Made by a program: the position numbers and the translations under genes. A stretch of DNA of 64,000 nucleotides from JAHIKV01 sp963733145. Its GTDB lineage: Bacteria > Planctomycetota > Planctomycetia > Pirellulales > Thermoguttaceae. Position 1 is the stretch's first letter; each line of letters begins with the position of its first letter. Under the pieces are notes generated by a model. The model did not search any database. It was not told the DNA's origin and saw only the letters and a list, made by a program, of their open reading frames with translations. The DNA lies in contig CAVTCJ010000006.1 in NCBI GenBank assembly GCA_963733145.1, forward strand, positions 62,001 to 126,000, written 5' to 3'. This document shows, piece after piece, positions 55,380 through 63,689 of this stretch.

Positions 55380-56861
55380 ATGACAGGTCGCTCAGCAAAC
55401 AGGGTTGCCGCGTCGGCGGTTGCACTCGTCGAAATGATCGCTGTTGGGTGGCTCTTGGGCGCGGCGGAGCAACCCAGTCTTGCGGCCGAAAAACGGCCGA
55501 ATGTCTTGTTCATTGTTGTGGACGACTTGCGGCCCGAGTTGGGCTGCTACGGCTCCTCCGTCAAATCACCCAACATCGACCGGCTGGCCACGGAAGGGCT
55601 CCTCTTCAACCGGGTCTATTGCCAAACCGCGTTATGTATGCCGTCTCGCTCAAGTGTGCTGTCGGGCTATCGGCCGACGACGCTTAGAAATGGAATCGAG
55701 CCCTTGACGGGGAACGCTCCGCAAGGAACCGTCACTCTCCCGGGACTATTCCGCGCCAACGGATATACGACCGTCTCCATCGGAAAGGTCTATCATTACA
55801 ACACCGATGATCCGGACGGATGGGTCCGTCGCTACAGGGACACGTTTACCGAGGGAATCTTTTGCGACGGCTATTGTTCGGGTTTCCACTTGGCGGAGAA
55901 TCGTGCAAACCTTGCCAACTACTTCATGCCGCTGAAGGGAGCCTCGGAAGATTTGCCTCGGCCGAGCATGAGCGAATGTGTCGAGGCGCCCGACGAGGCC
56001 TGCCCGGATGGAATTGTCGCCGTGCGGGCCATGGGCGAATTAAAGAAGTTCAGTTTGAGCGGTGAGCCGTTTTTCTTGGCCGCCGGCTTCTACCGCCCGC
56101 ACTTGCCTTGGACGCCGCCGAAAAGATATTGGGACATGTATGATCGGACGAGGTTGCGGTTGCCGGCCGACTTCCATGCGCCGGATGACGGTATTCCGCG
56201 AGCGAATTGGGATGAGATGCGGCGGTATGGCGACGCGCCAAAGCAAGGACCGATGCCGCCGGAGTCGGCGCTCAAGGCGATTCATGGGTATTGTGCCAGC
56301 GTCAGTTTTGTCGATGCGCAAATCGGGAAGGTGCTCGATGAACTGCGCCGATTGGAATTGAACAAGAACACGATCGTTATCCTCTGGTCGGACAACGGCT
56401 GGAACCTGGGCGACCATGGGGCGTGGAGCAAGAATACCAATTTCGAAACCAGTACGCGGGTTACGATGATGATCTCCGGCCCCAAGTTGCCCAGTGCGCA
56501 AAAAACCGACGCGCTGGCGGAACTGATCGATATCTATCCATCGCTGTGCGAGCTGTGTGGGCTGACGCCGCCCGACTATTTGGAAGGCACGAGTTTCGTG
56601 CCGTTGCTCCAATCGCCCAAGCGGCCGTGGAAGGTCGCCGCGTTCAGTTGTCTGACAGATTATACGACGTTGACGATCCGCACCGACCGGTACCGTTTCA
56701 TCCAGCGGGCGTCGGGACAGAATGAACTCTATGACCACCGGACCGACTCTGCCGAAGATCACAATCTGGCAAGTGATCCGGACCAGCAGCAGGTGGTCCA
56801 AGAGCTTCAAGCGACGCTCAAAGGCGGTTGGCAATGGGCGAAGCCGCCTCGCCGCAACTAG
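55380..56861 (+). CDS. Type I sulfatase (iduronate-2-sulfatase-like)
   Basis: 493 residues from the ATG at 55380 (GAGG upstream; an in-frame GTG at 55368 is possible). The signal region is GWLLGAAEQPSLAA. Metal ligands lie in 'NVLFIVVDDLRPELGCYG' (Asp 48-49); the formylglycine site is CMPSR at residues 86-90 in 'QTALCMPSRSSVLSGYRP'. 'FFLAAGFYRPHLPWTPPKRY' and 'TIVILWSDNGWNLGDHGAWS' carry further ligands. The sequence is intact. It probably desulfates a polysaccharide in the periplasm. It needs an FGE-type activator, not present here. Confidence 0.94.
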   Translation: MTGRSANRVAASAVALVEMIAVGWLLGAAEQPSLAAEKRPNVLFIVVDDLRPELGCYGSSVKSPNIDRLATEGLLFNRVYCQTALCMPSRSSVLSGYRPTTLRNGIEPLTGNAPQGTVTLPGLFRANGYTTVSIGKVYHYNTDDPDGWVRRYRDTFTEGIFCDGYCSGFHLAENRANLANYFMPLKGASEDLPRPSMSECVEAPDEACPDGIVAVRAMGELKKFSLSGEPFFLAAGFYRPHLPWTPPKRYWDMYDRTRLRLPADFHAPDDGIPRANWDEMRRYGDAPKQGPMPPESALKAIHGYCASVSFVDAQIGKVLDELRRLELNKNTIVILWSDNGWNLGDHGAWSKNTNFETSTRVTMMISGPKLPSAQKTDALAELIDIYPSLCELCGLTPPDYLEGTSFVPLLQSPKRPWKVAAFSCLTDYTTLTIRTDRYRFIQRASGQNELYDHRTDSAEDHNLASDPDQQQVVQELQATLKGGWQWAKPPRRN

Positions 56862-56911
56862 TGTCGTGTCTGGTAAATGTGGTGTCTTATTTTGCGGAGA
56901 ATAGTGGAGTT

Positions 56912-56990
56912 GGGTGCCACTGCTGGCTTGTCCAGCAGTGCGGAAGTGCAACAGCGGTCAACACTGCTGGACAAGCCAGCAGTGGCGCCC
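56912..56990. repeat. CACTGCTGGCTTGTCCAGCAG inverted repeat (copy 2)
   Basis: GGGTGCCACTGCTGGCTTGT... and the inverse ending CAGCAGTGGCGCCC have about 29-bp arms. It pairs with the copy at 43487-43566. It lies just downstream of the sulfatase and could end its transcript. Confidence 0.85.
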
Positions 56991-57636
56991 TCCGCCGCAT
57001 AAGTAGCCGTCTGCGTGAGACACTACACTAGCCGGAAAACCACGAAGACTTTGTTGCTGAACGTCGTTTCCAAGCCGAGCAGGGTTTTCAGCGTGAGAGA
57101 GTGGCCGGGCACCCGGACAGCGTTTGCCGCCATGCGATGGGCAGCGCCCATTCCGACGGCTGCCGATCTTGCCAAGGCAACCTGCTCGGGGGGGCCTGCT
57201 CGGGGGGGCCTGCTGCGCGGATACCAGTGACGCAAAGCATGGCGGTTCAATGAGTTCCGCCAATATCGAACGGTTGGGGGTGAAATGCGGCGCCGACAAA
57301 CAACATGGCGATCCGCCTCGGGGCAACCGGTGAGGGAGGAACAGGGACGGGAAAAATTTGCGAAAAAAACGCCTGGGCCCCACTTCCCTTGGCACTAGTA
57401 TTTGTGGTATAGTGCCCAATGAATGGGGTGTTGGAGATTGGACCTTCAGCTCCTTCCGAGGGTCCAGCCCAGTCACTGCGTTTCGTATAGCGGCGTTAAG
57501 ATGCGGCTTTTCGATTGCGGTTGATTTGCTCCCCTCATGCGTTTTGGCCGGCCACCGTTTGCGGAAGGGGGAGGGCGGACGGCAAGGCCCGGCCTGTTTT
57601 GTGTTTTCGAGTCTGTTTTTTGAGGAGGTGGCAGTT
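56991..57636. other. Long upstream region of the cold-shock gene
   Basis: About 650 bp without a convincing gene. It includes two adjacent CTCGGGGGGGCCTGCTCGGG units (about 57184-57212) and, nearer the gene, the palindrome at 57391-57416. Long 5' leaders are common for cold-shock genes, but I cannot place the transcription start. Confidence 0.45.
57391..57416 (+). promoter_or_regulatory. Palindrome around a TATAGT box upstream of the cold-shock gene
   Basis: GGCACTA and TAGTGCC form 7-bp arms around GTATTTGTGGTA; TATAGT (57408-57413) with upstream TG resembles an extended -10. No good -35 is seen at the right distance. If used, the leader would be about 220 nt. Confidence 0.35.
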
Positions 57637-57837
57637 ATGCCGCAAGGAACGATCAAGAAGTTGATCATGGACAAGGGTTTTGGGTTTATCGAGGGCGAGC
57701 GGGGAGAATTGTTCTTCCATCACTCCGCCCTGGATGGCGTCGCCATCGAAGAACTCCGCGAAGGTCAGCGGGTTGAATTTGAAGAAGGCCGCGGCCCCAA
57801 AGGCCCTCGTGCCGAGAACGTCAAGGTAGTTGCCTAG
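57637..57837 (+). CDS. Cold-shock-domain protein
   Basis: 66 residues from the ATG at 57637, preceded by GAGGAGG. It is a single cold-shock domain with the RNA-binding motifs KGFGFIE (RNP1-like) and ELFFHHSAL (RNP2-like), slightly shorter and more acidic at the C-terminus than CspA (EEGRGPKGPRAENVKVV). It binds single-stranded RNA or DNA as a chaperone. It is monocistronic with its own terminator. Confidence 0.95.
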   Translation: MPQGTIKKLIMDKGFGFIEGERGELFFHHSALDGVAIEELREGQRVEFEEGRGPKGPRAENVKVVA

Positions 57838-57868
57838 CGTTCAGTCATTCGCGAATCAGCGATGAACA

Positions 57869-57906
57869 GGCCCCCGAGAAGATTCTTCTGCGGGGGCCGT
57901 TTTTTT
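57869..57906 (+). terminator. Rho-independent terminator of the cold-shock gene
   Basis: GGCCCCCG (57869-57876) and CGGGGGCC (57891-57898) form a perfect 8-bp GC stem, followed after one base by seven T residues. It lies 32 bp after the stop codon. Confidence 0.93.
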
Positions 57907-57920
57907 GCGCCGGATATAGG

Positions 57921-58050
57921 TTAGCCCGGATTATTCATAAACACGAAGGAACACTGTCATTCTGAGCGCAGCGACGAATCTGGGCTGTTTGCGGCGCATC
58001 GGAGATCCTTCGCTGTGCTCAGGATGACGTTTATGAATAATCCGGGTTAG
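57921..58050. mobile_element. MITE-like palindromic element with TTAG direct repeats (copy 3)
   Basis: A 122-bp element (57925-58046) with ends CCCGGATTATTCATAAAC and GTTTATGAATAATCCGGG, perfect inverted repeats of 18 bp, flanked by direct TTAG (57921-57924 and 58047-58050). The interior has the same opposed CTGAGCGCAGCGA core as copies 1 and 2, but the ends belong to a second subfamily. Confidence 0.75.
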
Positions 58051-58078
58051 CGGGCGTCCAAGAATAACTTCGTGTTTC

Positions 58079-58141
58079 GTGGGACAGCCGCCATCGGCTG
58101 TCTTGGGCGATCCTGCACAGCCGAGGGCGGCTATGCCACAA
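58079..58141. repeat. ACAGCCGCC...GGCGGCT palindrome
   Basis: GTGGGACAGCCGCCATCGGC and CACAGCCGAGGGCGGCTATG. It is the intergenic relative of the repeat inside the BatA-like gene at 8276-8362. The gap 58051-58288 holds no gene. Confidence 0.75.
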
Positions 58142-58288
58142 GTTATTTTTGACGACCGCTTAGTTTTGCGAGAAATGCGTGCAAAACCGCCTCGGATGCC
58201 GATAACGACTGAAGGGGAAAGCCGCGCCGAGGACGCCCCAGCGGCAAATTCTGCGCAACCCGCAAACTCAATCGGAAAGGAAGCCCAG

Positions 58289-58849
58289 ATGCCGGCCAAA
58301 TATATTGTTGCCCTCGGTTTTGTCCTGATATCGTTCTGCTCCGCCGCGCAGGTTTCGGCCAATTGGTTTACGGGCTTTTTCAAGGACGCCGCCCAGGACA
58401 CGAAGCGACGGAATTGCTGGCCCGAGCCGTTCCTCGGCCCCGATCGGGCGGCGGTCCATGCCCCCTTCTGCACAATGGTGAGCAACGGCTGGCGGAAGCA
58501 GAACCTGCTCGGCGAGTACCACTTCCAGCCGGATACGGGCGAATTGACCGAGGCCGGTCGAAACAAGGTGCGGTGGATCCTGACCGTCTGCCCCGAGCAA
58601 CATCGGCTGGTTTACATCCACAATGCGGCAACCAAGAAAGAGACGGCCGCCCGGCGTAAAGCCGTGGAGCAATTGATCGCCCAGCTCGCGCCGGAGAACC
58701 CGCCGCCGGTGCTAACCACTTCGATACCGGATGAGGGCTGGTCGGCACAGCAAGCGGACCTGATCGGCCGGGAATACCAGAAAAGCATTCCGAAGCCGAG
58801 ATTGCCTGATGCATCCAGCCAATCGGGCGGCAGCGGCAGCGGCAATTAA
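58289..58849 (+). CDS. Small exported protein of unknown function
   Basis: 186 residues from the ATG at 58289, preceded by GGAAAGGAAG. A signal peptide (IVALGFVLISFCSAAQVSA) is followed by 'NWFTGFFKDAAQDTKRRNCW' and 'KVRWILTVCPEQHRLVYIHN', with two well-spaced cysteines more, and a Ser/Gly-rich tail. 'TEAGRNKVRWILTVCPEQHR...VYIHNAATKKETAARRKAVE' resembles the peptidoglycan-binding OmpA-like helix-strand pattern only faintly. The family is not recognised. Confidence 0.65.
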   Translation: MPAKYIVALGFVLISFCSAAQVSANWFTGFFKDAAQDTKRRNCWPEPFLGPDRAAVHAPFCTMVSNGWRKQNLLGEYHFQPDTGELTEAGRNKVRWILTVCPEQHRLVYIHNAATKKETAARRKAVEQLIAQLAPENPPPVLTTSIPDEGWSAQQADLIGREYQKSIPKPRLPDASSQSGGSGSGN

Positions 58850-58901
58850 AGACGATTGCCCGCCAAAAATCACCCCAGATTCCCCAAGCCAACTATCATC
58901 T

Positions 58902-59112
58902 GCGTAGGGGGGACAAGCTTTAGCGCGGTTCCACCATGTTTTTCGCCGTAATTGATGGGACCGCGCTAACCCGGATTATTTATATACGTCATCCTGAGCG
59001 CAGCGAAGGATCTCCGATGCGCCGCAAACAGCCCAGATTCTTCGCTGCGCTCAGAATGACAATGTTCCTTCGTGTTTATGAATAATCCGGGCTAAAGCTT
59101 GTCCCACACTAC
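58902..59112. repeat. GTGGGACAAGC inverted repeat (copy 2), interrupted by a mobile palindrome
   Basis: The left arm GGGGGACAAGCTTTAGCGCG with GTTCCACC lies at 58907-58935. The right arm is split: GATGGGACCGCGCTAA (58954-58969) and CTAAAGCTTGTCCCACACTA (59092-59111). Removing 58970-59095 rebuilds GGGACCGCGCTAAAGCTTGT, the exact inverse of the left arm. Confidence 0.9.
58966..59095. mobile_element. MITE-like palindromic element with CTAA direct repeats (copy 4)
   Basis: A 122-bp element (58970-59091), inverted relative to copy 3 and of the same length, flanked by direct CTAA (58966-58969 and 59092-59095). It is inserted in the right arm of the inverted repeat at 58902-59112. The left end has a few changes (ATTTATATAC). 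Confidence 0.8.
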
Positions 59113-59157
59113 AATCCGCAACAACATCTATTTAGTTACTCTGGCGGAAAGCCTTTT

Positions 59158-59220
59158 GTCGCCTTTCGCTCCGCGAAAGTTGCGGGCAGTCCACGCTACT
59201 TTCGCGGAGCGAAAGGCGAC
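59158..59220. repeat. GTCGCCTTTCGCTCCGCGAA inverted repeat
   Basis: 23-bp perfect arms at 59158-59180 and 59198-59220 with a 17-bp loop, seen once in this window. The remaining gap to 59406 shows no gene. Confidence 0.85.
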
Positions 59221-59406
59221 AATCCAGCCGAATCGCCCTTTCCGCAACAGTAACTATTTAGGTCAAATTGCCCCCCCATTAGCCGGCGCATCCGCCATAT
59301 CCGGCAAATTTTCGCCGATCGGCATTTTCGGTTGCAGACAGGCGCATCCGGCGACGATTAGTAAAACGAGATCGTATCTAGTTTTTTCTGGCGGAGGTGT
59401 TGGATA

Positions 59407-60510
59407 ATGAGGCGATCGACGCGGATTTCGATTGTGTCGCTGGCACTCCTGGGATGGGGGGCGTGCGGCGCTTTCGGACCGATCGCTCCGGCCGCCCTGG
59501 CCCAGCAGTCCAATCCCGGCGAGAAGAAGTCCTGGACCGACTCGATCTCCTCGGGTTTCAAGCAGACCATCGGCAAGCTGGCGCCGAGCGGGGACAAGAA
59601 ACCGCCGCCGGCCAATTACAAAGACGATCCAATCGCGTTGAGCACCAAGTCCAATCCCGGCCCCGAGCTTTACGTGGCCGTCGCCCGGCTGTACGCACAG
59701 TCGGGCAAATTGAGCGACGCCGCCAAGCAGTATCAGACGGCGCTGAAGATGAAACCCGACTACACGCCGGCGATCCTCGGCTACGCGGAACTGCTCGAGC
59801 AGCTTGGGCACACGGACGAGGCGCTGCAATTTTACCAGCGGGCGATCAAGATCAATCCGGCTGAAGCGGCCCCGGCCTACAACAACCTGGGCCTCTGCCT
59901 GGCCCGGCAGAAGCGGCTCGACGAAGCCCTCGCCGCGCTGACCGAGGCCGTCAAGCGAGCCCCGAAGAACCCGCTCTACCGCAACAACATCGCCACCCTG
60001 CTGGTCAATCAGGGCCGCTACCGCGAGGCCTATGCCAATTTGCGGGCGGTGCATGAGGAAGCGGCGGCCTATTACAACATGGGTTATTTGCTGTACGGCA
60101 AGGGCCAGACGCTGGCCGCCTTGCAGCACTTCGCCCAGGCGTTGAAGGCCGATCCCACGATGGCGCCCGCCCAGCAATGGATCAATTTCCTGCAAAAGAA
60201 AACGGCCGTCGCCCGGCGGCCGGAACGGCCGCGGGTCGAGTACTCGCCCCCGACGTTCGCCGAGAAGCCGGAGAGTCCGCGATACACGGCGCCGGCCCAG
60301 CGGGAGCCGCCGCGTGCATCGCGTGAAGCGCCGCCGATGCCGCCCGAGGAGCCGACGCCCCGCCGCCTGCCGCCGACCGAAACCCGCGGGTCGGACCTGG
60401 AGAAGGCCCCGCTGCCGGGCATCTACTATCACCGTTCGACCGCTCCCGAAGCGCCAATGCCCCCGCCGAGCAGCAACCCCGCCATCCAGCCGCTGCCGCG
60501 GGTGAATTAG
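59407..60510 (+). CDS. Exported TPR protein
   Basis: 367 residues. A signal peptide (ISIVSLALLGWGACGAFG...ALAQ) precedes four to five TPR units (VAVARLYAQSGKLSDAAKQY; ILGYAELLEQLGHTDEALQF; YNNLGLCLARQKRLDEALAA; NIATLLVNQGRYREAYANLR; YNMGYLLYGKGQTLAALQHF). The last 100 residues are Pro/Arg-rich and probably disordered. Overall layout recalls PilF/TadD-like TPR proteins, but no secretin or pilus gene is adjacent. The downstream gene converges on it. Confidence 0.85.
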   Translation: MRRSTRISIVSLALLGWGACGAFGPIAPAALAQQSNPGEKKSWTDSISSGFKQTIGKLAPSGDKKPPPANYKDDPIALSTKSNPGPELYVAVARLYAQSGKLSDAAKQYQTALKMKPDYTPAILGYAELLEQLGHTDEALQFYQRAIKINPAEAAPAYNNLGLCLARQKRLDEALAALTEAVKRAPKNPLYRNNIATLLVNQGRYREAYANLRAVHEEAAAYYNMGYLLYGKGQTLAALQHFAQALKADPTMAPAQQWINFLQKKTAVARRPERPRVEYSPPTFAEKPESPRYTAPAQREPPRASREAPPMPPEEPTPRRLPPTETRGSDLEKAPLPGIYYHRSTAPEAPMPPPSSNPAIQPLPRVN

Positions 60511-60540
60511 ATAACACGGTCAACAGGAGAGCGGCATCCG

Positions 60541-61509
60541 TCAGGAAAACTCTATCGCCGGATGCGCGGCGCCGGGCGACGGTTCCAGGCCGAGGTATCG
60601 AAGGCCCGTGGCCGCGGCGGCGGTGATCGGCACGGGCCGGTCGATCGAGTGCCCCCGTTTTACGCCCGGCCCGACGGCCAGCATCCACACCCGGCGGCAA
60701 CCCTCGTCGGCCCCCTGGTTCGTGTAGAAATCGCTGTGATGGATGAAGCCGTTCGGGCTCGAGTCCAGCTCGCGGCCGTGGTCGGGCAGGATCAGAAACA
60801 GGGTCCGGCCCCGATAGTCGGGCAGCGCTTCGGCCGCCTGCCACAGCCGCCACGTCAGCCGGTCGGTCCGCTCGATGGCCTCGGCGTAACGCGACCACGA
60901 GCCGAAATGGGCGCAGTCGATCTCGCCGAAATCGACGCTCATCACCGCCGGCGCGAACCGCTTCATGCAGTCGCAGGCCAGATCGGCGAGCAAGGCGTCG
61001 TGGCTGGTCGTGCCGTCCGCTTGCCGCCACGCTTGGAAACGCTCGTCGAACCAACGCCGGGCCGCGTCAGAGCGCAGGCCGGCGGTTGATGCGTGGCTCG
61101 TCGAGCGGGCCAGCCGGCGCACTCGGCCACGGCCCGCAACTCGGCCTCGTAAGAGCCGGTCGCCCGGGCGGCCATCATCAGCCGGTCCATCTGCTCGGCC
61201 GTCGAGCGGGGGATCGTCGGCGGCTCGGCCACGTTGGCCGCGAAACGAGGCCCGAAACCCTCCGCCCGGCTCAGGCCGGTCTGGGCGAGAATCGAGGCGT
61301 AGACGAACGCCCAGGCCTCGGTGTCGGGCAGACCACGGCCCTTGCGGACGATCTCGAAAATCGACGGGTGCGCGGGCGGACGCGACCAGTCCAGGTCGTC
61401 CCATTCCCAATGGCCGGTCTTGATCGAGGCCGCGCAGTTCGGATGGACCACGAGATGCTCGACCCGCATGTTCGTAAACAGCGTGCCCCGCGGGACCAAG
61501 TCGTTCCAC
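60541..61509 (-). CDS. Tat-exported alkaline-phosphatase-superfamily protein, 3' fragment
   Basis: In frame from about 61110. It contains 'LACDCMKRFAPAVMSVDFGE', 'IDCAHFGSWSRYAEAIERTD' and 'RTLFLILPDHGRELDSSPNG', where PDHGR holds metal ligands of the superfamily, and 'MLAVGPGVKRGHSIDRPVPI' before 'GLRYLGLEPSPGAAHPAIEF'. The upstream part of this ORF (61110-61509) is out of frame and should be ignored. Confidence 0.75.
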   Translation of the reverse strand: MERLGPAGHAVYEHAGRASRGPSELRGLDQDRPLGMGRPGLVASARAPVDFRDRPQGPWSARHRGLGVRLRLDSRPDRPEPGGGFRASFRGQRGRAADDPPLDGRADGPADDGRPGDRLLRGRVAGRGRVRRLARSTSHASTAGLRSDAARRWFDERFQAWRQADGTTSHDALLADLACDCMKRFAPAVMSVDFGEIDCAHFGSWSRYAEAIERTDRLTWRLWQAAEALPDYRGRTLFLILPDHGRELDSSPNGFIHHSDFYTNQGADEGCRRVWMLAVGPGVKRGHSIDRPVPITAAAATGLRYLGLEPSPGAAHPAIEFS

Positions 61510-61730
61510 AGGCGCGGGACGTAGCGATGCCGGGGATCGGCGATCGACTCGCTCGATCTCGTCCCGCCGCCGAAAAGGATCAGGATCAGCTTGCGGTCTT
61601 CTGGCGAAGGAATCGCCATCGCTGTTTCATCCGCGGCGAACGCCGGCCGTCCACGTGCAATCCCCGCGGCCGCCGCGCCCGTGCCGGCGATGATCCGCAA
61701 TGCTTCGCGGCGATTGATCGAGGCCGTCAT
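60963..61730 (-). CDS. Tat-exported alkaline-phosphatase-superfamily protein, 5' fragment
   Basis: The start is the ATG at 61730 (a GTG at 61736 is also possible). The twin-arginine signal is 'SINRREALRIIAGTGAAAAG'. The core begins 'KLILILFGGGTRSSESIADP', then 'TLFTNMRVEHLVVHPNCAAS' at the position of the nucleophile loop. The frame breaks near 61110. Together with the 3' fragment it is a protein of about 395 residues related to sulfatase/phosphatase folds; the substrate is unknown. Confidence 0.75.
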   Translation of the reverse strand: MTASINRREALRIIAGTGAAAAGIARGRPAFAADETAMAIPSPEDRKLILILFGGGTRSSESIADPRHRYVPRLWNDLVPRGTLFTNMRVEHLVVHPNCAASIKTGHWEWDDLDWSRPPAHPSIFEIVRKGRGLPDTEAWAFVYASILAQTGLSRAEGFGPRFAANVAEPPTIPRSTAEQMDRLMMAARATGSYEAELRAVAECAGWPARRATHQPPACALTRPGVGSTSVSKRGGKRTARPATTPCSPIWPATA

Positions 61731-61757
61731 TTTCACGCCTGCTGAGTTTCAGTTGCC

Positions 61758-61847
61758 GAGCGTAGGGTGGGACAAGCGAAGCGCGGTCCCACCAGTTCTT
61801 TCGCCGCTATTGGTGGGACCGCGCTTCGCTTGTCCCACCCTACGCTC
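61758..61847. repeat. GTGGGACAAGCGAAGCGCGG inverted repeat (copy 3, intact)
   Basis: The arms GAGCGTAGGGTGGGACAAGC... (61758-61793) and its perfect inverse (61812-61847) are 36 bp each with an 18-bp loop. It sits between the starts of two genes: the Tat-exported gene ends its upstream side and the 571-residue gene its downstream side. Confidence 0.92.
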
Positions 61848-61864
61848 GCTCGCCGCGATAAATG

Positions 61865-63580
61865 CTATTGAGCCGCTTCGTTTTTCGGCGGGAACATTTT
61901 GTCCCAGGCGGCTTTGTCGACTGCGACGAACAGTTCGCCGCTTTTTTGCTCCGGCTTGGTGAGCACCGCCTTGTATACCTCCATGATTGGTTGGCCGGGT
62001 TTCGCGGCCGGCTTTTTTGCGTTCGACGCCGGCCGTTTCTTTCCGGAGGCGATGCTTTCGAGCGTCGGCGGCTGTTGGGGTTGTTGCTGGGCAGTCATCT
62101 CCGGCCCTTTAATCGCCGCCGATGAACGGCAGGTGATCCCCGTGGGCACGTGTAGCTCGACGTTGATCGGGCCAAAATCGTTCCACAGCGTGGCCGGATG
62201 GAGCACGTAGGCCAACTGATAGCTGCCCGATCCGCGTGTGTCGGCGTAGGCATACTGCTTGTACATAACCGTTACGGTCCGTTTGGCGTGCGGCGGGAAC
62301 TTGACCTGATAGTGCAGCAGGTTCATCGGCGCGAAGGTGAACACCACCGGCAGATTCTTCAGTATCGCCCGGCAGGAATCCTTCTCCTCCTTGCTGATCT
62401 TGGCGTTCGGGTCCAGGTAATCGACCCGGGCGTAGACGGTCGGATCGGCGGCCGTTAGCCTTCGGTCTTTGAAGTCCGGTTTTGTCTTGTCGAGCGTCAA
62501 CTCGCGGGGGCGGAGTTTGCCGCTTTCCATATCGATCGACCGCTCGCGGACGTCGCCGCCCCAAGCGGTAAAGATGGCTTCATAAGCCGCGCCGGCTTCC
62601 TTGTCGAATTTCGACGCAAGCTGGGCAAACAGTTGGGTGGCCTTCTGTTCGCCGATGGCCGTCAGCGGGCCAAGGTTGCCGACCGCCACATCGAGCAGCA
62701 TCCTAAAAAAGTGAACCAAATCGGGATCGGTCAGCTTCGTTTGGGGGCCAATATCCAGACTGACATATTCCACCATCAGGGCGGCGTCGCGCGGGTTCCA
62801 GCTGAGCTTGTCGGTCAGGTATTTCCGCAGATTTTCACGGGCCGGAATATAGTCGCCCGACGGTCTCCGATCGACCTTCTCTTTGGATCCAGGCTTAGTC
62901 TCTTGGGTGAAAGGGATGTCAAGGTCGTCACTGAACAACCCCTTCTTGCTCGGCTTGGCCGATTGTGAGGGCGGTTTCTGCACCGAGGCAGGCGGCTGCG
63001 GCACAATCCACGCCCCACGGAGTGCGGTCGTCAGACGAGCCAACTCCTTGTCGGCCGCGATGCCTTTTTCAATCACTTGCCGGGCATTGCGGCGTATCAA
63101 GCCGTAAATGGTCGAGTTGGAAATCACCGTGGGAACGATTACCCCAACAACGCCGTTGGAATCGAACCGAGGTTTGTCAATGTTAATATAAACGTCCGGC
63201 CAGGGCATCATGCCAGATGGATTCAGATAAATGCCACGAAGGATAGGGAAACCGAAGTCGATCTGCACCTCTTTTTCGGTTGGATTCTCGATCAGATATT
63301 CCGCTTTCACATTGACCAAGGGAGGCATTTTGCTCCGACTCATCATATTCTGGTCTACTGCAAATGTGATCGTCAGGTCTTCCTTCACCACCCGCAGGCG
63401 GCTCTCGCGGGCGGGTTTCAACGTGGGATCGAGCCGGGCCAGCACGCCCTTGGCGGCCAGGTCGCCGGTGGGCGACTTGACCACGAACGGCCCACCGTTG
63501 CCGAAGGCCCAATGCCAGGCCCCAAAGCCGACCAGCACAACCGCCGCCAACGCCAGTCTCATTGCCGTTGCCGCTTTCAT
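61865..63580 (-). CDS. Large exported protein of unknown function
   Basis: 571 residues from the ATG at 63580, preceded by AAAGGA. A signal peptide (AMRLALAAVVLVGFGAWHWA) is followed by 'FGNGGPFVVKSPTGDLAAKG' and a long mixed region: 'LRVVKEDLTITFAVDQNMMS', 'VNVKAEYLIENPTEKEVQID', and late 'MNLLHYQVKFPPHAKRTVTV' with 'LAYVLHPATLWNDFGPINVE'. A Lys/Pro/Gln-rich linker (about residues 505-540) precedes the C-terminus. It probably acts at the cell surface; no family assigned. The macroglobulin gene lies upstream on the same strand. Confidence 0.75.
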   Translation of the reverse strand: MKAATAMRLALAAVVLVGFGAWHWAFGNGGPFVVKSPTGDLAAKGVLARLDPTLKPARESRLRVVKEDLTITFAVDQNMMSRSKMPPLVNVKAEYLIENPTEKEVQIDFGFPILRGIYLNPSGMMPWPDVYINIDKPRFDSNGVVGVIVPTVISNSTIYGLIRRNARQVIEKGIAADKELARLTTALRGAWIVPQPPASVQKPPSQSAKPSKKGLFSDDLDIPFTQETKPGSKEKVDRRPSGDYIPARENLRKYLTDKLSWNPRDAALMVEYVSLDIGPQTKLTDPDLVHFFRMLLDVAVGNLGPLTAIGEQKATQLFAQLASKFDKEAGAAYEAIFTAWGGDVRERSIDMESGKLRPRELTLDKTKPDFKDRRLTAADPTVYARVDYLDPNAKISKEEKDSCRAILKNLPVVFTFAPMNLLHYQVKFPPHAKRTVTVMYKQYAYADTRGSGSYQLAYVLHPATLWNDFGPINVELHVPTGITCRSSAAIKGPEMTAQQQPQQPPTLESIASGKKRPASNAKKPAAKPGQPIMEVYKAVLTKPEQKSGELFVAVDKAAWDKMFPPKNEAAQ

Positions 63581-63689
63581 CGCCGCGTTCCTTTCGGTTT
63601 GGAATACAATCGGTGAAAAGCCTACGTACACGCTTGTTCCTATGCTCTGCATGGGAGCGAGGTGGTTCTCTTGCGTTTCACGCGAGTTT

